Of a DNA stretch of 64,000 nt, positions 58,401 through 64,000 are shown one piece after another. Below the pieces are notes generated by a model, which saw nothing but the letters and a program-made list of their open reading frames with translations, was not told the origin of the DNA and made no database searches. Source of the stretch: Flavobacterium plurextorum (lineage in GTDB: Bacteria; Bacteroidota; Bacteroidia; Flavobacteriales; Flavobacteriaceae). Made by a program: the position numbers and the translations under genes. The DNA is taken from contig NZ_MUHD01000003.1 in assembly GCF_002217395.1 (NCBI RefSeq), positions 114,060-178,059 of the forward strand, written 5' to 3'. Position 1 is the first letter of the stretch; each line of letters starts with the position of its first letter.

Positions 58401-61400
58401 ATAGTAACCAATAATGGGCCAAATGATACTACCGGCGTACAAGTAACTGATAAGCTTCCATCAGGATACACCTATGACTCGTTTACAGTATCTACTGGAA
58501 CATATGATTCAGCAACAGGTATATGGATTGTTGGAAATTTAGTAAATGGAAAATTTGAAACTCTTCAAGTTACTGCAGTCGTAAACCCAACAGGAGTTTA
58601 TCTTAATTCTGCTGAGGTAACTGCCAGTGACCTTCCCGATCCAGATTCTACTCCAAATAACAATGTGACTACAGAAGATGATTATGCCGAAATTTCAACA
58701 ACTCCAGTAACAGCTGTATCTGATTTATCTATTTCAAAAACGGTAAGCAATACCACTCCTACTGTTGGTTCTTTAGTCACTTTTACGGTTATCGTTACTA
58801 ATGGAGGACCACAAGATAATACTGGTGTCGAAGTAACTGATTTATTGCCTTCTGGATATACATACAACAATTTCACACTCTCAACTGGAGCTTATGATCC
58901 AACTACAGGAGTTTGGACTGTAGGTAATTTAGTTAATGGAAAATTTGAAACACTGCAAATCACAGCTCGAGTAAATGCATCTGGCAATTATACTAATAGT
59001 ACCGAGATAACAGCAGCAGATCTTCCTGATCCAGATTCTACTCCAAACAATGGAAATACTACCGAAGATGATTATTCGACAGCAACTACAGTTCCAATAT
59101 ATCAATCTTCTGACTTGTCATTAACTAAAACTGTTAACAATACTACTCCGTTGGTAGGTACATTAGCAACTTTCGAAATCATTGTGACAAACAATGGTCC
59201 GCAAGATAATACAGGAGTTCAAGTAAAAGATTTATTACCTTCTGGATATATCTTAAATGGATATACAATTTCAACAGGAACTTACAATGCAACAACTGGT
59301 ATATGGACTGTAGGTAATTTGATAAATGGAAAATCAGAAACACTGCAGATTATTGCAACTGTAAATCCTACAGGAGATTTCACCAATATCGCTGAAGTAA
59401 CTGCTGCAGATCTTCCAGATCCTGATTCAACACCTAATAATGGAGTAACAACTGAAGATGATTATGGCACAGCATTAATAGTTCCAATACAACAAGCTGC
59501 AGTTTCAGATCTATCTTTGACCAAAAAAGTCAATAATCCAACACCATTAGTTGGCTCTCAAGTAACTTTTGAAGTAGTAATTACCAACAATGGTCCAAAA
59601 GACAATACTGGTGTTAAAGTCAAAGATTTACTGCCTTCAGGTTATACCTATAACTCCTATACAATTACAACTGGAACTTATGATTCGCTTACAGGATTAT
59701 GGACTGTGGGTAATCTAATAAATGGTAAATCAGAAACGCTGCAAGTAACAGCAACTGTAAACGACTCAGGAGACTATTTAAATGTTGCCGAAGTTACAGC
59801 AAGTGACGTCCCTGATCCAGACTCCACACCTAATAATGGTGTTACAACAGAAGATGATTATGCGACAGCAACAACAACTCCAATAAAAAAATCTTCAGAT
59901 TTGTCATTATCCAAAATAGTAAATAATGCCACTCCGCTGGTTGGCACAATAGATACTTTTGAAATTGTAGTAACCAATAGCGGACCACAAGATAATACTG
60001 GTGTTCAGGTAACTGATTTATTGCCTTCTGGATATACATACAGTAGTTTCACTGTTTCAACTGGAACTTATAATCCGACCACAGGAATATGGAACATAGG
60101 GAACTTGAATAACGGAAAATCGGAAACTTTACAAATAACTGCAATCATAAATCCAACTGGAAATTATCTGAATTCTGCCGAAATTACAGCAGCAGATCTT
60201 CCAGATCCTGATTCAACTCCAAACAATGGAGTAACATCAGAAGATGATTATGATAGTGCATTTACAGTACCGATATTAAGAGGAACTGACTCTGACTTAT
60301 CGCTGACAAAAAAAGTAAACAATGCCGCTCCTTTAGTGGGTTCTCAGGTTATTTTCGAAATTATTATCAGCAATAACGGTCCATTAGATAATACTGGCGT
60401 TAAGGTTCGAGATTTGCTTCCAAACGGATATACTTTTAATGGTTATTCGATCTCTACAGGAACTTATGATTCTACAACTGGCGTTTGGACTGTAGGCGGT
60501 TTGGTTAATGGAAAATCTGAAACCTTAGAGATAATGGCAACAGTAAATCCTAATGGAGACTATACTAATGTTGCGGAGGTAATTGCAGCAGATCTTAAGG
60601 ATCCTGATTCAACACCAAATAATGGAATATCAACTGAAGATGATTATGCGACAGCAACTACTACTCCAACAAATGTGTCGGCAAATCTATCCTTGACCAA
60701 AACAGTTAATAATCCAACACCATTAATTGGAGCGCAAGTTACCTTTGAAATTGTTGTAACCAACAGCGGCCCGCAAAATACATCGGGAGTGCAGGTCAAA
60801 GATTTACTTCCGCCAGGTTATACTTTTAGCAGTTTTACCGCTACAAAAGGATCCTATAATAAAAATTCAGGAATCTGGAATATCGGCTCTTTTGTAAATG
60901 GAGATTCACATACATTGCAAATCACCGCTATAGTAAACGCTGCAGGAAATTATCTCAATATTGCCGAAGTAACGGCGAGCAACATGCCTGATCCTAATTC
61001 AACTCCAAATAACGGAGTGACTACTGAAGATGATTATGCAACTGCGCTTGTAACTCCTTCAGTTCTTATGGCCGATTTATCGATCAGTAAAACTACGCAA
61101 ACAGGTAATACAAGGTATGAAATTGGTTCGACAGTTATTTTTAATATTACAGTAAAAAATGACGGTCCGGGTGATGCAAGCGGTGTGAAAGTAAAAGACT
61201 TACTTCCTGCTGGATTTACTTATCTAACCAATTCGGCAACAAGCGGAATTTATAATTATGCTACGGGAATCTGGACTACTGGAACCGTTATTAATGGAGA
61301 AACTCAAACTTTGGATATTTATGCCAAAGTAAATCCGCCGACAGGTGCAGCTAATGAATATACTAATGAAACAGAAATTACAGCCAGTAATATGCCTGAT

Positions 61401-62498
61401 CCTGATTCAACACCAAATAACGGAGTTAAAACAGAAGACGACTATGACAGCATTCAAATCAATGTTTCAATCGCTGATTTAAGCTTAGATAAAACAGTAA
61501 GCAATAAAAATCCAAATGTAGATGAGATAATAACCTTTACATTAAAGCTTAACAACGAAGGACCAAGTCAAGCAACAGGAGTTGCCGTTGATGATATAAT
61601 TCCACTAGGCTATCGAAATATTACTAATATCTCAAACGGTGGATTATTTAGAGCCAACACTATAAAATGGGCCAATTTAACTGTTCCCGTTGGAGGTATT
61701 ACTTTGACTTATCAAGTTACAGTTGCGAGTCCGCATGGTCTTGAAGGTTACGATTATTTAAATATTGCCCAAGTAACGGCAAGTGATCAATACGATCCAG
61801 ACAGTAAACCAAATAACGATAATGGTGATCAAAGTGAAGATGATGAAGACTCAGAATTCATCAACATTTCATCAACAGATATTGCTATAAACAAAGAGGT
61901 TGACAAAACAGATGTGCCAATGTACAGCACCGTAACCTTTACTATTACAGCAGAAAATCTTGGAAACCTAACTGCTACAAATGTCGAAGTTCAAGATGTA
62001 CTTCCTAAAGGTTATAAACTAGATACATTCACTGTATCAGCTGGAGTATACAACAGTACAACAGGAACTTGGACAATTCCGTCTGTAGCTGTAAAAGGTT
62101 CTCAAACTTTGACTATTACGGCAAAAGTGGTTGATTTTAATGACTATTTAAACACGGCTCATTTTGTTAAAATGGATCAAATAGACAGCAACTCGTCAAA
62201 TAACCAAGACAGCGCAACTGTTGCTCCAAATTGTTTGAAAATTTTCAATGAATTTTCTCCAAATGATGACGGACAAAATGATACTTTCTACATCGACTGT
62301 ATCTCACAATATCCAGACAATCAGCTCGAGATATTTAATCGCTGGGGTAATTTAGTGTATTACAAGAAAGGGTACAATAACACTTGGGACGGCAAGGCAG
62401 ACGGCTCTGCAAAAACACTTCCAGAAGGTACCTATTTCTACATTCTTGATCTAGGAAATGGTTCTCCAAAAACATCTGGATGGCTTTATTTAAAATAA
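52497..62498 (+). CDS. Giant T9SS-exported repeat adhesin (PKD-like and DUF11)
   Basis: 3333 residues. The N-terminal signal peptide ends near INSYAQ (residue 31). About 15 PKD/Ig-like repeats follow (to about residue 1410), marked by AGPDQ-type starts and GxWxxxSGP cores. Then come 14 DUF11 repeats of about 130 residues (DLSLTKxV starts). Most of the linkers between repeats are acidic and contain DPDSTPNN, a likely calcium-binding stretch. The last about 90 residues (FNEFSPNDDGQND, IFNRWGNLVY, LPEGTYFYIL) are the gliding-motility-type C-terminal sorting domain, T9SS type B. It should be displayed at the surface with help from the next gene. No enzymatic domain was seen. Confidence 0.93.
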   Translation: MGQSLQTKKYFKKLILALFIVLSHTINSYAQNCTVNAGVLNVTICETDALVLEGSTPSPIIGTVMWSQISGPAVVINSPENTSTTVSGYTGGNTYVFRYSAVCGDGISTYQDKVVNVAPITRAQAGGDVASCPNSAGTLTITANTPQNTGENGYWEIVGNNNAGVVINFPDLPTSTINLPATSCGVTTLQWVIEGPELAPGIRCRTTSQITVTNYGGVKPISAGPDQTLSNCYTTTQSTNLSGTYGGCGLNGQGGLWTFVSGPNTPTISSPTSNTTQISNLTEGTYTFRWTVTGPCASGNDLVSIIVPPATQDVTTLPGGDENIFFCDNTITQVTLIAQTPLYAGETVQWTQIAGGPGAVIVSPTNPTTLVTGISDSGDPYKFRYTLTNANTGCVFTKDYNVQYNGATRTIVANNGRDIVGSCNATVFTIPLTVTGTGVNQYRITHGPDNSPLAPFPTTLQNVGNSLTLTLTAPGDYVVEFVRSENGSLNVGCDYGFDTLNILVSGAPIPSNAGSDVSLPCGDTTTMLSGVVTDDGLHFWSQLNGPNEAIIADVFATDTQVSGLIPGTYIFQYITKGGGATCGFSVSTVTIYVSGSTLSNTDAGPDHVVCTKTDVPLTAKPAESGEIGGWSQVSGPDTITFSNIHDPNAIASGFLTSNATYELKWTISYLHPGPACSASVSDNVLIYTTNNIAPTSSDAGPDTCYPNGTNTFNLSGNTPEGSDFGTWTVTPSAGVVIADVNDPNTLVTVPTDGTYTFTWAIVNKSRICIPSTSSVKVTIAGTPPAANAGPDQEICGSVITMAATVSSGATGNWTRISGAGNYTISDPTDPNAVFTFTFSGYYIFRWTVNANICGEAFDDINLTVGIPPHVAAAGPDQNVCNNTSVTMAGNAYDSFFEEGQWSVLTGAPNQPNIVDPSNPNTVINGLVKGTYTFRWTINSKSVFLCPPTFDDMIVTVSPAANAGPDKTYCDVTSIQLIGNENSTGTWTLTTTSGSVNDVVITQSPPNSYIANATVVPGNTYVFTYTISSSVNPVCPGSSDQINIDVFNGASVDPNAGADQNLCIADVGGKTILDGNTPPPDVTKAQWKFVYQPTGSVAVIETPSAPKSNLLNLTVPGLYILEWVFESASCRTLSDIVRIEMNAPPSIADAGPNDTAACQTTYKTAAVPPAVGIGTWTFDTVPAGSTAVIDNPNSPTTTLSNVTVLGTYILRWTVTNGSFTDPSSCQPSVDTVSITFNDIPPSKADAGPDQELCNADSATMAAVPVTSGIGTWTKVSGPAANIGAPNDPNSIMLGLQPGTYEFLWTVTTLNNNGCISQDSVIVTIYDQPSTADAGPNQIIPQFSPVNMNALPPTVGTGVWTQISGPSTLGFVDSTSPTTAVSGTISGTYQLQWTVSNGNCAVSSDVMTLTILAVSDLELTKSVSPTHGSAGDVVTFTIQIFNNNSLGGTVTATGVAVRDYLPTGFTIVPGSANLSGQYNVGDNTLTWYNLTIPNGGRLNLTFKATINAVGSTLNKAEIVESNQFDPDSTPNNQIETEDDQDSVSVSIDVADLSLQKTVSPTSVSINDNVIFTIRATNSGPNNATGVTVSDKLPPGYTYVSDNGSGKYNSTTGIWNIGNLNNGNSITLQITAKVNVATAANYKNTAEIQTARQVDPDSTPGNGLPEDDMASANITLKSADLELTKSVTPTSAASGQQVDFTLNVINKGPGNATGIAVQDVIPVGYTLIPGSVSIGGTYQVATATLEWKNIALANGANTNLTFSAFVNPLGSYKNVAQITASDLPDPDSTPNNDDGDQSEDDEANAEIIYIGPSADLSLVKKVVAGNTSPVVGSQISFELIIQNDGPNSATGIEVKDLLPTGYEFVNYSSSAGLYNNTTGIWNVGTVDKGVAESLIIDAKVLPTGVYKNIAQVTASSLPDPDSTPNNDDGDQSEDDEANVIVTPIQPTADLSITKSVNRSSPLIGSKVTFEIIVTNNGPNDTTGVQVTDKLPSGYTYDSFTVSTGTYDSATGIWIVGNLVNGKFETLQVTAVVNPTGVYLNSAEVTASDLPDPDSTPNNNVTTEDDYAEISTTPVTAVSDLSISKTVSNTTPTVGSLVTFTVIVTNGGPQDNTGVEVTDLLPSGYTYNNFTLSTGAYDPTTGVWTVGNLVNGKFETLQITARVNASGNYTNSTEITAADLPDPDSTPNNGNTTEDDYSTATTVPIYQSSDLSLTKTVNNTTPLVGTLATFEIIVTNNGPQDNTGVQVKDLLPSGYILNGYTISTGTYNATTGIWTVGNLINGKSETLQIIATVNPTGDFTNIAEVTAADLPDPDSTPNNGVTTEDDYGTALIVPIQQAAVSDLSLTKKVNNPTPLVGSQVTFEVVITNNGPKDNTGVKVKDLLPSGYTYNSYTITTGTYDSLTGLWTVGNLINGKSETLQVTATVNDSGDYLNVAEVTASDVPDPDSTPNNGVTTEDDYATATTTPIKKSSDLSLSKIVNNATPLVGTIDTFEIVVTNSGPQDNTGVQVTDLLPSGYTYSSFTVSTGTYNPTTGIWNIGNLNNGKSETLQITAIINPTGNYLNSAEITAADLPDPDSTPNNGVTSEDDYDSAFTVPILRGTDSDLSLTKKVNNAAPLVGSQVIFEIIISNNGPLDNTGVKVRDLLPNGYTFNGYSISTGTYDSTTGVWTVGGLVNGKSETLEIMATVNPNGDYTNVAEVIAADLKDPDSTPNNGISTEDDYATATTTPTNVSANLSLTKTVNNPTPLIGAQVTFEIVVTNSGPQNTSGVQVKDLLPPGYTFSSFTATKGSYNKNSGIWNIGSFVNGDSHTLQITAIVNAAGNYLNIAEVTASNMPDPNSTPNNGVTTEDDYATALVTPSVLMADLSISKTTQTGNTRYEIGSTVIFNITVKNDGPGDASGVKVKDLLPAGFTYLTNSATSGIYNYATGIWTTGTVINGETQTLDIYAKVNPPTGAANEYTNETEITASNMPDPDSTPNNGVKTEDDYDSIQINVSIADLSLDKTVSNKNPNVDEIITFTLKLNNEGPSQATGVAVDDIIPLGYRNITNISNGGLFRANTIKWANLTVPVGGITLTYQVTVASPHGLEGYDYLNIAQVTASDQYDPDSKPNNDNGDQSEDDEDSEFINISSTDIAINKEVDKTDVPMYSTVTFTITAENLGNLTATNVEVQDVLPKGYKLDTFTVSAGVYNSTTGTWTIPSVAVKGSQTLTITAKVVDFNDYLNTAHFVKMDQIDSNSSNNQDSATVAPNCLKIFNEFSPNDDGQNDTFYIDCISQYPDNQLEIFNRWGNLVYYKKGYNNTWDGKADGSAKTLPEGTYFYILDLGNGSPKTSGWLYLK
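56728..62235 (+). repeat. Tandem DUF11-coding repeat array
   Basis: Fourteen units of about 390-400 bp inside the adhesin gene. Repeat starts from the fifth unit on fall near 58330, 58719, 59108, 59506, 59896, 60293, 60681, 61071, 61474 and 61876. Units 5 to 11 are the most alike, and the earlier and last ones more divergent. Copy-number change by recombination is possible. Confidence 0.85.
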
Positions 62499-62526
62499 AA
62501 TAGCAATAACCAAAATAGAATTGGCT

Positions 62527-63450
62527 ATGATTAAAAGTATAAAAAAGATTTTCACGATCCTTACAATGCTTTCTGTATTTGGTGCGATAGCTCAGCAAGA
62601 TCCCCAATACACACAGTATATGTATAATACGCTTAGTGTTAACTCTGCGTATGCCGGCTCATTAGGGCATTTAGCTATAACTGGTATATATAGAACACAA
62701 TGGGTTGGACTTGAAGGAGCGCCAAACACGCAATCTTTTACGCTCGATACTCCTCTTGGAAAAAACGTGGGTTTAGGTTTATCTGTAGTAAGTGAAGAAA
62801 TAGGCCCTTCAGAAGAGCAATATCTAGATGCTAACTTCTCTTACACCATTCCATCAGGACAAACCCATAAATTGTCTTTTGGAATTAAAGGCGGCGGAAG
62901 AGTAATAAATATTGACTGGACAAAAGGAAGTTATAGAGATCCAGATGTACAGTTTCGTGAAAACATCACCAATAAATTCCTTCCAGTAGTTGGTGCGGGA
63001 TTATATTGGCATGGCGAAAGAGATTATATCGGATTGGCTATTCCAAATTTTATGACCAGAGAACGATACAATTATGATGATATTGCCGATGATCTAGTCA
63101 ATGAACGAATGCATCTTTATCTTATTGGTGGAATTGTTTTTGATCTTTCAGCTCACACCAAGTTTAAACCAGCCGCAATGGTAAAATATGTAGCGGGAGC
63201 TCCATTAATTGCCGATTTCTCAGCTAATTTCATGTTTAATAACTGCGTAACACTTGGCGTTTCTTATAGAACAGGAGATTCTGTAAGTGCTCTCGCATCG
63301 TTACAAATCACACCGCAATTTCTTGTAGGCTACGCTTATGATTATACTACTACCGAATTACAAAACTACAATAGCGGCACACACGAAATTATGCTTCGAT
63401 TTGAATTAGTATCACGCAAAAAGGGATTAAAATCTCCTAGATTCTTTTAA
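62527..63450 (+). CDS. PorP/SprF family T9SS outer-membrane protein
   Basis: 307 residues from ATG 62527 (the TTG two codons earlier is less likely). The signal peptide ends at GAIAQ. QQDPQYTQYMYN and SVNSAYAGS are the classic opening of PorP/SprF proteins, which form outer-membrane barrels that bind or anchor their cognate type B cargo. It follows the adhesin gene by 28 bp, the usual order for an sprB-sprF-like pair. Confidence 0.93.
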   Translation: MIKSIKKIFTILTMLSVFGAIAQQDPQYTQYMYNTLSVNSAYAGSLGHLAITGIYRTQWVGLEGAPNTQSFTLDTPLGKNVGLGLSVVSEEIGPSEEQYLDANFSYTIPSGQTHKLSFGIKGGGRVINIDWTKGSYRDPDVQFRENITNKFLPVVGAGLYWHGERDYIGLAIPNFMTRERYNYDDIADDLVNERMHLYLIGGIVFDLSAHTKFKPAAMVKYVAGAPLIADFSANFMFNNCVTLGVSYRTGDSVSALASLQITPQFLVGYAYDYTTTELQNYNSGTHEIMLRFELVSRKKGLKSPRFF

Positions 63451-63461
63451 TACTAGCAGCT

Positions 63462-64000
63462 ATGGAAAAAAGAATTATTATACTCGCCCTGCTAATCATC
63501 CAAATGGTTAATTCGCAAACAAAGAACAAAACTGCCGATGCTCTTTTTGATAAAATGTATTATATAGATGCCGCAAAATCATATGAACTGTCCGTAAAAA
63601 ATGGCGATAATTCAAAAGAAATTTTGCAGCGTTTAGGAGATGCGCACTATTTTAATACCCAAATGCAAGATGCCAGCAAATGGTACAGCAAACTGCTTGC
63701 TGATTATTCTGCCGAAGTTTCAGCAGAATATTACTTTCGCTATGCACAATCTTTGCAGGGAATCAAGAATTATGATCTGGCAAAAAAATGGATAAAAAAT
63801 TTCTCCGAGAAACAAAAATCATCTGATTCTAGAGCTCAAAACTTCTCTCTAAAAACAGTAACTCTCGAAGATATAAAGAAAATAAAACCGCAGTTTATCC
63901 TAGAGAATTTAGAAATCAATTCGGCTTATTCCGATTTTGGTCCAATGTTTTACAAAGGCGACTTAGTTTACTCAACAACAGTAGATTCCTCTTATTTAAA
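63462..64000 (+). CDS. OmpA/PorE-like protein, N-terminal part (cut by window end)
   Basis: The reading frame opens at ATG 63462, 11 bp after the PorP/SprF stop, and runs off the window. About 179 residues are visible: a signal peptide (MEKRIIILALLII to VNSQ), then tetratricopeptide-like helices (DKMYYIDAAKSYELSV, KWYSKLLADYSAE), then the start of a WD40/PD40-like part (SAYSDFGPMFYKGDLVYST). In this position such genes normally encode proteins ending in an OmpA peptidoglycan-binding domain. That part is not visible here. Confidence 0.8.
   Translation, partial: MEKRIIILALLIIQMVNSQTKNKTADALFDKMYYIDAAKSYELSVKNGDNSKEILQRLGDAHYFNTQMQDASKWYSKLLADYSAEVSAEYYFRYAQSLQGIKNYDLAKKWIKNFSEKQKSSDSRAQNFSLKTVTLEDIKKIKPQFILENLEINSAYSDFGPMFYKGDLVYSTTVDSSYL

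Noticed and set aside
56728..62235. Regular 390-bp repeats considered as a CRISPR or non-coding satellite
   Set aside because: The period is far too long for CRISPR, and one uninterrupted reading frame with DUF11 motifs runs through all units.

Overview
The window is from a low-GC member of the Bacteroidota, most likely Flavobacterium or a close relative. This rests on the SusC/SusD pair, AT-rich leaders without Shine-Dalgarno sequences, TAnnTTTG-type promoter motifs, a type IX secretion (T9SS) C-terminal sorting domain and a PorP/SprF partner gene. No tRNA, rRNA, CRISPR array, phage gene or transposase was seen.

Region 1 (about 0.2-8 kb, minus strand) holds a GH2 beta-galactosidase, a three-gene block for non-phosphorylating L-fucose oxidation (mutarotase, SDR dehydrogenase, fuconolactonase), a GH29 fucosidase and an AraC regulator. 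Region 2 (8.5-17.2 kb, plus strand) has a large secreted alpha/beta-hydrolase, a ROK-family sugar kinase, a glycosylasparaginase and two more GH29 fucosidases. Region 3 (17.6-29.6 kb, minus strand) has GH92 mannosidase, a fourth GH29, GH20 hexosaminidase, a GHL10-like lipoprotein, a CBM9-like protein, a GH130 phosphorylase and a sodium/solute symporter. Together these activities fit stepwise dismantling of complex, fucosylated N-glycans down to the GlcNAc-Asn stub.

Region 4 (30.1-34.2 kb) is regulatory and mixed: a LytS/LytTR two-component pair, a ferredoxin, a DUF488 protein and a NagC-like ROK repressor. Region 5 (34.6-50.2 kb, plus strand) is a sialic-acid utilization locus: SusC/SusD, sialate lyase, mutarotase, MFS transporter, two-domain O-acetylesterase, ManNAc/GlcNAc epimerase, sialidase, NagA and an EamA transporter. 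A convergent sulfatase gene follows, behind back-to-back terminators. Region 6 (52.5-64 kb) is a surface-adhesin module: a 3333-residue protein of about 15 PKD/Ig-like and 14 DUF11 repeats with a T9SS type B sorting domain, then PorP/SprF and the start of an OmpA/PorE-like gene.

The intergenic spaces of the first 47 kb carry an unusual load of palindromic repeats. About eight copies of one family (ends AACACATAG...CTATGTGTT) occur only between genes, along with two other inverted-repeat types. I found no clearly new defence or mobile system. The strongest oddities are the palindrome family, an SDR without the canonical catalytic lysine, a ROK kinase without the zinc motif, and the internally repetitive adhesin. 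All family assignments are from reading motifs; no database search was run.
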